Positions 45,501-57,500 of a stretch of 64,000 bases of DNA are shown here, piece after piece (within the stretch, counting starts at the first letter, position 1; each line of letters begins with the position of its first letter). The notes beneath the pieces were generated by a model, which ran no database searches, was not told the DNA's origin, and worked only from the letters and a program-made list of their open reading frames with translations. The DNA is from Omphiscola glabra. Taxonomy: Eukaryota; Mollusca; Gastropoda; Lymnaeidae. The stretch is from contig OZ024795.1 in assembly GCA_964017045.1 (NCBI GenBank), positions 50,392,850-50,456,849 of the forward strand, read 5' to 3'. Position numbers and translations under genes: made by a program.

Positions 45501-48500
45501 TGTTAAAAAGGAATTTGAGAGAGAAAAAATGCCCAAAATCAATTGGATTTTGAACATGCCCAGTAATGATAAATACCTGCATCTGAGATAATGTTTTCAC
45601 CGTCAACAGTACTCTGTTCTTCCTGAAAAAAATGAAATGCATGGATGAAACCTACATTTTAAAGAAACATGAAAATAAATCCTAGACATTAAAAAAGTTA
45701 ACTTGTTTTATTTTTAAACAGAAAAGATATTAAACAATGCACACCTCTTCAACAGAAAGTAGCTTCTCTTCAGATAAATGATTACTCATGTTGGCAGCAG
45801 CACCATCATTATCTAATCCCGCCATTTCATTTGCAAGATCCCCATCAGAGGCCAAAAGTTGACGCTCACTATTTGATTCTTCCTCGTCAGCCTTTTCTGT
45901 ATTGCTGTCGTCATTTTCTGATCCTCGAAAAAGTAATGAAATCTTATGCTGATTGCTGGCAACTAAACATTATTTATATACAAATATAGCTTGATTAATA
46001 TTTGAAGCAAAAACTAGTGCACCAGAATAATTGAAAATGTTATCAATAACTATAGTTCTATAGGTATGAAAGAAAGTATGGTGAAATGTGAGTTCAATAA
46101 CTGCAAAATAAATTCAAAATTAAGATGGGAAGTTCATCGCATTGCTGCTGCCATTGTTTGGCAGGGTAGAACTAGTGTCATAATAAATATAATGTTCATG
46201 TGATATTTTAAATCTATACGAATAATTTGGTACAAAGATAAGGTAAACACTTAATATTTAAGTATGGTGTAATGCTAAAAGAACTTTTCCAAAGCGTATT
46301 TCAACTATGTATTATATGTGACAATTTTTCTCTCAAAAGACTAACATATTTATATTTATTTAAGGGGTACAATTTATGGAAAATTCTAACTTTGTTATAA
46401 AATTGGGCAAAAGGCTGCAAAACACTTTAACTTAGAAATCCCCCACCATGACTTTACTTTATGAGTTTTTATAATACTTTGATACCCATCTTATTGTTGG
46501 TTACAGTTAGAAAGCCTGATATTTTAAAACCCCAAAACTATTGTATGTCAAAGAATAATGGAACACCATAATGCATAAAGTCCCCCATTTGTGGTATTAC
46601 AGACGACTGGATGTAAAGCAAAAGTTAACACTCATTTCTGGTCAATAAAAAACCTGGGAAAATTAAAACGATTTCTCTATTGTACTATTGAGCTAATAAG
46701 CTACATGACTTATGAAGTTGAAACAAAAAGTGAAACTTAACAAGCTTTTAGACAATCCCCTCATTTGAAAATCAAATAAATATTGTTGGCTAGCTCTAAT
46801 ATTGCAAATATCTTTGAGGTCTGACAGCAAATATTTGCAAAGGCTTGATTTATATCCTTACCATCTGATTTAATCTTTCCAGGAGTTGTGATTAATTTCT
46901 TCGAGATTTCAGAAATTTCAAACAAGTAGGTATTGATATCTTCTCCTTCATCTTCTAGTGCCTGAAGAATAAATTTATGGTGACATTTAAATTTTTGTTT
47001 CATCAATATTTTATGCTAGTGAATACAGTGGAATAAACTGTTCATAGAGATTTCCGCAAGAAAAATGTATTATTTTACAATCCACTTCTACTTTTGCTAA
47101 AGGGCCCTTTTCTTTATGCCACCACGAATTTCAACACTTCAGTTGTTTTGAAAGCGTTCTGACCGATAGTCTCATGTGTTTATTATTTTGTTCACTCCAC
47201 AAGTTTTGTATATCACCTGTGACTACAGATGTGCAAATTCACATTGAGGTAGGCTGAGTCCTGCTTTGTTATGCTTGTCCCCAAAACTTAATTGTAAGGT
47301 CGCTCAGACAATGTTCAAGAAATATTCAATTATTACCATATTTTAAAATGGAAGTCATTTAAATAAGAATATTTTAATTTGATGTTTAAAAACATGGTAG
47401 AATCCATATAATAAATGGTCATAATATTCTATGTGCAGCCATTGTCATGGGCAACCACCATTCAGTCACTTGCATAGACTATACTACCATTTAAACATAA
47501 GTTTATTAATAGCATGTATCGCAAACAACGGAATTCAGGTCACAGAATGTGGAGATGAGGTCCATAGTAAATAAAGGCAAACGAACTTATACTTTGAAAA
47601 TTCAAAACTCAAAAATTACTTAATCTTAAGATAGTCTAAAGAGTTGATTTTGAACTTCATATTTTAACTTAAAGTTTGCCCTAAAATACAATACTATCCA
47701 AAACTCAATGCACGCACTTCTTACTATGTACATTAGTTTTAAAAAATCTGAAAAACTAAAAATTAATTAAGTTATATAGAGCAAACTTCAAATTTAAAAA
47801 AAAGGAAACCAGAATCAACTTTCTAGCTTTAGTACTTTTTGAGCTATGAATTTTTTAAAGTGCTAGTGCTTTTAATTTTTTTCACTATGGCTCCACATTT
47901 TGTAACCGCTGCTTTAAATGATAATTTTAAACATTTATTTTCCGGATTAATACTACATTAAAACTTCCAAGTTTAATGAGTAATTTTAACAGTATTATGC
48001 AATAATAAATAATGTGTAACTTATTCAGCTATGTAATGCATTATCAGTTCATTTACAAAGTTCTATTTACTTAGTCTAAGGCATCAACTATAAATATTTA
48101 GCCTATATAATATACGGCAATAAATAGCATAAAAAATAACACTGGTCAGGGACTACATATTTTTAACCTTTGCTCATGATTAATTAATTAAAGCTTTTTC
48201 CTTGACTAATGTTTTAGAGAATACAACTAAAATAGTATAGCAACATGGCAGTGACAGAATGTAAATAGTAGTAATAATTTATACTTTTTTCTGTGATATC
48301 CGCCGTTAAAATGGGGTCTTGGGCACCTACTTATCGTAATTGGGCCGATCAACCTTACCATACTGTGGTTTAATCAAATGAGCACAACTAATGACTGACA
48401 TGACCTAACTCAATGAGAATTGGCACAAAAATATACATCAATAGATAACGCTCACAAAGATTTAGTATAAAAGACACAGATTTTGAAATTCTTCAAAATT

Positions 48501-51500
48501 TATTTTGAAGGAAAATGCCTTGTAAATATCATGTATATATACTTTAGGGTCATTTGAAAATTCAAAATGGGGGAAACAGTATGATGGAAATGTAGATCAA
48601 GATGTCCACTACTGGAAACGAAATGGGCAAATGGATACAATTTTATGAAAAATTGTCCTTTGCTTCATTAAGGGGGAAGGCGCCTGAAAACATCTTAATT
48701 TTTCAAAAATTATTGAATTTTTTTTGTTTTCATTTTTAAGAAGATGAACATTTATAGATTCGATTACACATAAATGTATACTACTTTTTAAAAGATTTGT
48801 TGTGAAACAACTGATTTTAACACCACACCCCACAAATTGACCTAATTTTAGAAATTCATACATATCTCATGTTTGAGACCTCAAAAAACTATTTTTAAAT
48901 AGCAAAATATGCTATTATTATATATCAACGTAAAGGTAAATTCAAACAGTTTTTTTAAAATATTAGAATCGTAGTCAGTAACTATAATTGCTACAAATAA
49001 TCGGATCCACAAACGTAATGTGTGTAGGATATTCTGTAGTTCTATTATTATAATTATTTTACCGATTTTCATTGGTCCAAACGATAGGTAACCAAGATAC
49101 TGCATGACTCGCGCATGCGTCAGCGAGTTGCTTACGTGTTTTTACCGGATCGCGGTTTTGTGTACAGAGCTAAATTTTGCAAATGAAAGGATCAGCATAT
49201 TTTGATTTTTAAATATACATTTACAACAATACCGATTTGGTAAAAGCCAGAAATAAATACAGAAATTCATGCAATAAGAAAAGTTCTCAATTCAAGGTAA
49301 GTATACTAAAAAAATGATCATAATTTAGCGATCGGCGATAGTTGAGATTATTCAGTACTGTCAACGTTTTGCCATGCCATGATGGTGTGTGTGTGTGCAT
49401 TGTTTAGCTTATGGCTATGCCGAGAATTTCATAAGTTTCTACTTTAAGTCTTTATATTTACCAATCAAGTGAAGAATTGTTAATTTATTTGGCGAACAAA
49501 ACAACAGTAGAACAGTGATAAATAATCAAGTAGTTCAAAGTAAGCTAGACTCAAGACTAACTAGTTAATCAATAAGCCTTTTTAACAATATAATTATGGT
49601 ATTAGTATTAGCAGTATGTTCAAATTAATATTAGAATGTTTCAACTCAAATAGATTAATCTTAGCCTAATTCATTTATTTTATCTGCATACAATCATTAA
49701 TAATAGTAATAGATAGCCTAATTAGTTTAGTATCATTTCTTGTTTTTTTGTAAAATCAATTCATTTGACTAATAATTAATAATAGTAATTATATAATAAA
49801 ATAATTAGTTTACCAATGCTACACATTTAAATAATACTAATAAGCTTGTTTCACATAAAAAAAAAAAAAAAAAAAAACCAACTGTTGTATTTGTAAAATT
49901 CTTTTTTGGATTTTGTATATTTGATTGCAAAATTTAAATTTTTTTTTTAAAAACTATTTCTTATAACCCCCTACTTACAGTATGTTGTTGTTGCAAAAAA
50001 AAAAAAGTAAAATCTACAATTATTTTCTCACTTCAATCATGATTGTAAGAAACCTAACAACTTTCAAGCACAATTTATATAATATGAATCTCCATTATTT
50101 TCTGAACAATTAAAAACTCAACCTAACCTGAATCCCAAGACAGTAAGGCGACCCCCCCCCCCCTCTTAAATACCATGACCTATTCTATTTATGAGAAATT
50201 CGTATATTTTAATTAAAAAGTTTACAATTATTTTTTAGGCCGGTGACTGGTGGGTTGAAATGTGCCCTAATCATATGGATGAGTAGTTCGTGACCTAAGC
50301 ATAATTTACAATTTAATGCTTCCATCCATAAACATTTCTTTTGTGCCATACATGGCAAATTCATTGTACCCCTCTGGATGCAGGATTGTGGATTCAGATA
50401 AAACAGATCAAAGACTGATAAGATCTTCACCATCAGATGCATATTAGAGAAATTTTACAATTACAACATCACAGTACATCAACTCTATATACCTATGTGG
50501 ACTATCAAATGGCCAATGACAGCATCAAAAGAAAATATCTATATGAGACTCTGCAGGTGTTAGGCACATCCAACAAAATGACAAGATTGATACATGAACA
50601 TTAAACTCAAAGTTCACGCTGAATATTCAAGGGAATTTCAGATTAGACAAGGCCTAAGGCAAGGAGACTCACTGCCCTATATGCTATTTAACTTAACATT
50701 GGAGAGAGTTATAAGATGCATACAGATTGACACCTGGAGGAATTTTAACAAGATACTTTCTGAGGGAAACCCAAGACACACAACCAATAGGCACTCTCTA
50801 CAACTAACCCCTTCAGTATCTTGCATATGCTGATGACATAGCACTGCTAGTGAAAAGTAGTAAAGATATATCCAAAGCTTATATTGAATTAGAAGATGCA
50901 TCACTACTAGCGGGGCTGGAAGTTAACAACCAAAATAAAAACAATATACATTACTATGAAAAAAGAATAGACAGATGAAGCCCTTAAAATTAGAAACCAC
51001 ACTTTTGAAAAGGTAAATCAATTCAAATGCCTAAGATCATTAATAAATGAAAGAAATTAATGACTTACATATATAAAAAACGGAGTGGTTATCCGCACGG
51101 TTTTGGTCGTGAGGATAACGCAGAGCAATATGCGGGCGGCTCCTTGGCGCATGCGTATTATAACGGCTGGTCACGTGACATTGAAAAAAAGCACGTACAT
51201 TAGGGCGGCACCAGTATTGATGACGTGCTATACAATTGTCCTTTAATTATCATTGTTCTTAATGATTTCAAGCACGACCGCCAATAAGCTGTGTTTTATT
51301 TTCAACTCTTACTACATGCTAGGTACTCCAATATCGCGCAAGCGGGCAAAAACACCGCTGGCTTCGCGCGGTACATTTCTGTGACGAGCCGTGAACGGCG
51401 GGTTTCGGTATGTGTTGGGCTTTGTTGTTCCTATGCGTCATTTTCTAAAAATAAATAAGTTTCAGTCTTAAACTCTATTCGCTGAAGAATTCCGGTCACG

Positions 51501-54500
51501 ATGATATAAATGCTGTGTCATTCTGACCGGTCTCAGACGAACAGTTGGAGCGCATACTGTGGGCAAGTTAAAACTTGTGTTGGTTTTTTTGTTTAGCATA
51601 TGGGCGAAATAAAAACTTTAATGGGAGATAGCTTGATCCCTTTAACATTGAAAGGATTTATAGTTAACATTATTGGCTATTGCTAGAATTTATAATACCA
51701 AACGGAAAAAAAAAATCCACATGTTATGGAAAAACGGCGGCCATCTTTTTTTACATAATTTTTTTGATCGGAGGGAGGTGAAATTATTTGAAAATAAGAC
51801 GCTTTAAATAAAACATTTCTAAATCATTAACATCTGATTAAACAAAAGTTTTTGATTCTAATATGAGTAAACAATATAAATGTATGCACATAAATAATTA
51901 TTTGTTTTAAATTAATTGTTTGTATAATTAGTCTTTATAATATAAGAAATTGATCAATTAGCAAATAATAATTCCTCTTCTTCAACAACAATAACAATGA
52001 TCACAATGTATTTATTAGCTATTATTATTAGATAAACTAGACTACTAGTACCAGTTATAAGGGTGTATCGATAGACCTATAGTCATACTAGAATTAAATT
52101 AATGAAATAAAAAATTTAATACTAGGGAATTTCTGTTATTTGCGTTATTTAATTGCAAACAATCTTCTTTTTTTTTTCAGTCTACCCTAGTTATTATCCA
52201 TCCCTGTTTAGTGTTTATCTTCCACTGAGCCTGAGCACTTCATTAACCTCTTGAAGACTTATCCTCTTTAAAAGCAGTGAAAATGGCTGAAGTTTATATT
52301 AAAAAAACAATTAAAGACTTTGAAAATTTTGTGTCAAGCTTCGCTGAGGATGCAGTAACTAAGTTTTACAGAAATGGTTATATGGTCCATGTGTATTTCA
52401 GTAATGGAAAGAACTTAGGTAATGCTGCAGAGACACTGGTTAAATGTTTCCAAGAATCAGACAGTAATTATGTGCCAAATAAAAGCGCTGCAAGGACCAG
52501 TATACGTGATCTATTGGATAAAATAAAGAGCTTAAAGAAAAATGTTGATAAAAGCTGGCGTATTATAGAAGATTTGCTACTGCGGCCTGTTCATGTACCT
52601 ATACCAAAGCCAAAGAAGAGACAGTTGATACCTGATATCACTCCAAGTGGCTACAACATTGAAGAGACTGTAATGAAATCACCACCAGTCAAAAAGTTAA
52701 GAACTGACTGCGAGAAATGCCCTTCTCTCAGAGAAGCGAGCCACTCCAAGTGTAAAAGTTTAGCGGACAGGCTGAGAGAAAAAAATACAAAGGTTAAAGC
52801 TCTTTCTAAGCGTTTTAATCAAAGCGTTTTAAACCAAACCTTCAAACGGAAAGCTGAGGTCATTAATAAATTGAGATTAAAAAATAAATCACTAAAAGAA
52901 GAAATGAAGTCTCACAGCAAAGTATTTAGTAAGTGTACTGAATGTTCAGCCAAGGTGTCAAAACTGGAGCGGGAGAAGAAAATTCTAGAGCGTCACATCT
53001 CATTGCTCAGAAGAGAAAATGTAACTTTAAAAAAGTCATTAAAATTGATTAATGAAGAAAGGAAAAATTCAGTGCTTACAATCGATAGTTTGATGGAGAC
53101 GGAAAGCAAGGAAGCCATTCTGACTACAACTGCACTGGCACATTCACCGACTGCAAAGAATCAACAAAGAAAGACCTACGCTCCCCCAATGAGAAAATGT
53201 ATCTACAACTGCCTGATAAACCAAGTTCCTATTCAAAGAGCAGGGGTTGTTATATCATTTACAGTGAAGGAGTTAACGGGATTGGACTTGACCGACATTC
53301 CACGATCTTCAACCATTGGAAACATGGCTTTAGAGATTGGAATCTTGTCGGATATTCAGGTAGCTGATATTATGTACTCTTCAGAAAACCTCACCTTCTC
53401 CTGGGACTCCACGCCAATTGATGGGCAGCACTACAATGCTTGCCATATCTCTACAGGTGAACAGAACCTGACTATTAAAGTGGCTGGAGGTAAGACAGAG
53501 GACTACCTGAACCAACTCGTTAACTCCCTTCAGGATCTAGCTACCCTGTATTCTTTATACAACAAGGTGGATCAGCATGTTGTGTTACATCGTATCGTGC
53601 AGTCCTTTAGTGCCACTCTTAGTGACAGGGCGAAGGTCAATCAATGTGTTTCAATGCAGTTGGGTGATTTGTTGAATAAGAAGTTAATTCAACTGAAATG
53701 CAATCTGCATCCACTGGAAGGAATGGCTTCCGAAGCACGGAAGCAGTGTAAGCTTCTTGATACTGCCTGGAGTACCACCGGTATGTCATTTGGGAATGAT
53801 GGATGTGCTGCAAATCTTATCCGGGCTGTATCTAAACTGAGGTAACTTTAATTTAAATATTTTACATATGGCTTGTTTTAGTACATAGATTTAATTAAAT
53901 TACTGAACTTAAATAGTTCTGAAGATGTTAATTTTGATATAAGCACATAAATACAGTTTTGTGTTTTTTCCCCCTCGGCAGGTATAAGATGTCATCTGGT
54001 GATCCTGCAGAGTTGACAGCATTCCTGGAGAAGGAGAATCTGAAACCCGGAATTATTCCTCGCTACGTAGGAAACAGACTCCACATTTTGTTTCACCTTG
54101 CAGGAGTCATTTTTAAGATAAAAGAATCGCTAGCCCAGTACCTTAAAAAATATTGCACATCTGTCAAATTGAGAACGGCCCTACTGAATGACATCTGGTG
54201 CAATGAGATTCTTATACAACTACGAGTCTTAGGTAACCTAGTTCTATTTCTCTTTTCATTATTTCATACCAGGAAAATAAATAAGATGAAATTAATATTC
54301 AATTGTATGGGGATGTTGCTTATGCTCGTTATTTTTCATGATAGGTCTCTTTGGGAAACTCGTAACTGGACCCTGGATGACTCAATTTTACAGGAACTCT
54401 AAAGGTTTAAAGCATTTGCAGATGGTAGGTATTTTTTAAATCTACTTTATGGTGATTTTTGTTAAAAAACCAAATGAATATGCAATTTTCACCATTGTCA

Positions 54501-57500
54501 TTAGCTTTAGCTTTTTCCTTTGTTTTTAATCAATAGATTCCACACATGGAGACATGCATTGCCAACCTGAAGGAGATCAACAAACAACCCAATTTGATAT
54601 TGACCATGGAGGAAGATGTTTTTAGTTTACCGATTGATGAGGATGAAGTGTTGCTGGAGCTCCGGAGCCACGAACCGTGTCCACGATTTTTTGAGACAGT
54701 TGCTGCGCTGTCTATAGGATTTGTATCAGTCTTAAACAGGCAGCTTGAGGCGTATCTTGTTGGGGATCTGGCTAATCCATCAGCAGAATTAATGGCCCTG
54801 ACCTCATCAGCCCCTGTTCATAATATCCATAGTGAGAGGGTTTTGGGGATGGTCGATGCCCAATTTAAAAGAGCCCCTAATGCTTCCACTGCTTTCGTTG
54901 ATGCCAAGGTTAAAGCTTTGGTCAACAAAACCATGGACTGGTTATTGGGTAAACCTATTTTGGAGCAAGAGAGGCTCATTAAGTTTGCTATTGGTGAAGC
55001 CAGAAAATCTAGGATAGTGTTAAATCGTCGGGATAAAGATATGAAGGATGTTAAGATAGCTCGTCAGATAGCGGTGGGACAGAAGAGGGAACAGGGAGAG
55101 AGGAATAAGTTGGAGAAGAGAGTTAGACCTTTATTAGAATCTGATCGAGGGTTTAATGATGTGTTATTTAATGATATATGTCAGAATGTTAAAGTTAAGC
55201 TGACCATGCTACTCTCTAGTAGAATGGACTGCCTTCCTATGAGGATTAGGCACACTTGGGATGTTGATGGGGAGGAGAAGGAGTTTATTGGAGATTTAGT
55301 TGGGTACGTTAAGAAGTCTGGGAAAGTGTTTTGTAGGTTGGTATTTTCTGACATAGATCATGAAGAGATAACATTATCACATTTAGTTTCTGATGTTATA
55401 ATGGGAGATTTTCATTTTGTTTAGTTGTGTTTTGATGAAATTTATTTGAATTTTCATCGCTCCAATTTTAAAGGATAATTTTTAATGTTTTTGTATACTT
55501 TCAGGTGGACGCGCTGTCACATTTAGTTTCTGATGTTCTTCGGGAGATTTTTATTTTGTTTGTGTGTTTTGATGAAATTTATTTGAATTTTCGGCTCACT
55601 CATTTTAAAGTTTAATTTTTAAAATTTTGTATACTTTCAGGTGGAAAAGGATGCAATCTGTTGCTGTGGACTAGGACACTATCTGTTGCTGTGGACCGTG
55701 GATTGCAATATTGCATTGCGTGTTTTTATGTTTTGAATTTAAATGCACCGATACAATAATGATGATGGAGATTCATATATCTTTTATATAAAATGTTCTG
55801 AATTATTGTTTTTGTATTTAAATACTTTATTAAATTTAGATTGTCATTGTCACTGTCCATTTGTTTTGAAGATTTTTTCTAAATAGCATTGTTAGTTTAA
55901 AATTTATTTATTGGTTTAAAAGTTATGTATTTATATGTTAAAATGTCCCGGCCGTTGTTGCTTTTCATAAAATATTTTTCTAAAATTTCATAAATTTTTC
56001 TGATCTGTATTTCATTTATTTTAAGTGTGCCTTACTTTTAGATGGACATTATCTGTTTGTATTGAAAATTTTATAGCAGTAGCTTTATTGGTTTAGTAAT
56101 TATGTCACTTTTTGAAAAATTAAATTTTCCGCCAATTGTCGTTATCCACGCCATATGCTCATAAAGTCATTTTTAATAAAATATAATAAGTTAATTCACA
56201 ATTCATGTATTTTGTTATGTTAAACACTGTATTGTAAATGTCTCCTCCAAATTTGAGAGCTCTAACATTAATAGCCAAAAAGATACAAGCAAAATAGTAC
56301 AAAAAGTGTAATAATGCGATCACAGTTTTAAAACTTAAATACAAAGCCGAATAGTGGGGAAAAATAAATGACTAAAAAATTCATAACTTATCTTCTATAA
56401 GTCATAGAAAGATTATCTTGGTGTCATTGGAAAGCTTACAGCCAGCTCTTTCCAATGATATGCTATTTGTGTATGTCTGATGTATTTGAAAATTTGACTT
56501 GGAGTACCTATACATGCAATTAATGAAAAATAAAACACTAACACACTATTGACATTTCAAGCATTATTTCTAGAGCTATATTTGAAGAAAAAAAAAGTGT
56601 TGAGTACAGAATTTTTCCGAAATTTTATGAAATGTGTCGATCGGCCAATCTTAGTTTTGGAAACATTCCTTAGACACGGCGCGGTTTTCTTGAAATGCTA
56701 AACACTGCCTTATTAGGTCTAGTAGTAGACTGTATAGCCTCTAGGCCATAAGTCCTAAATAAAACGCATCTAAATGCTACTAGTCTCCAAGATTATAGGC
56801 TTTCACACATTTACGATTCATTCCACACTGTAATTTTTGTTCAATAAGCCTACGAAAACGTCGCCTTAAACTTAGTTAAACTTACGCTACGTTTAATTAT
56901 AAGTTTTTAATTCCTGAAAAAAAAAAGGATACATTTTAAAATGCATAATTTCAGTTAATATAAGTATACATCACACATTTCTGGTTGTGGGGAATAAAGC
57001 TAGAAATTATCCGCACGGCCAAAATAATGCGGATAATGCTCGACATTGTTCCCATGTCCAAAACCGTGTGGATAACGCTTCCCTATAAAAAAAGAATATA
57101 GGCCGGAAACAGGGCATACTTCAGTAGTCAAAATATACTCAAAAGTAAAATCATTACAAGAAAAACTATACATAAAACTGCCATCAGTTGCAACATACGC
57201 AAGTGAAACACTGACCCTAACAAAAATGGCAGAAAATATATTAAACACAAGGGAGAGAAAAGTTCGGCTGATATGTAGCTGTGTGGCCATGGCGTCATTT
57301 GCGTGGATTTACTCCCCTTATTATTTTAATATTTTTTAAAATAGAGTTACATTTTCATTAATATGACGGTGGCAAATTTTTATTGGTTGATTAATTATAA
57401 TTTTTAAAATTTCATTGGTTGGCATATTAAATATGTTAATAAGCTCTGCCATTTTTAAAGATAATCTTAGAGGGTGACCACGCTGTGTTTCATTAATTTT

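Larger units (their letters stand above)
51081..57083 (+). mobile_element. 6.0-kb DNA transposon with intact 925-aa gene
   Basis: Flanked by the 9-bp direct repeat TATAAAAAA (51072-51080 and 57084-57092). The ends are imperfect inverted repeats of about 31 bp with 24 matches, whose core GTTATCCRCACGGTTTTGG differs at one position. Further GGATAA(C/T) motifs lie inside both ends in inverted pairs, as expected for transposase-binding sub-terminal repeats. Removing the element restores the interrupted retrotransposon reading (LTYI before, KKRI after). It contains one uninterrupted spliced gene on the plus strand, antisense to SAFB, so the insertion is probably recent. Confidence 0.88.

Noticed and set aside
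54832..55017. 61-aa ORF overlapping transposase exon 4
   Set aside because: Out-of-frame shadow of the long uninterrupted reading frame.
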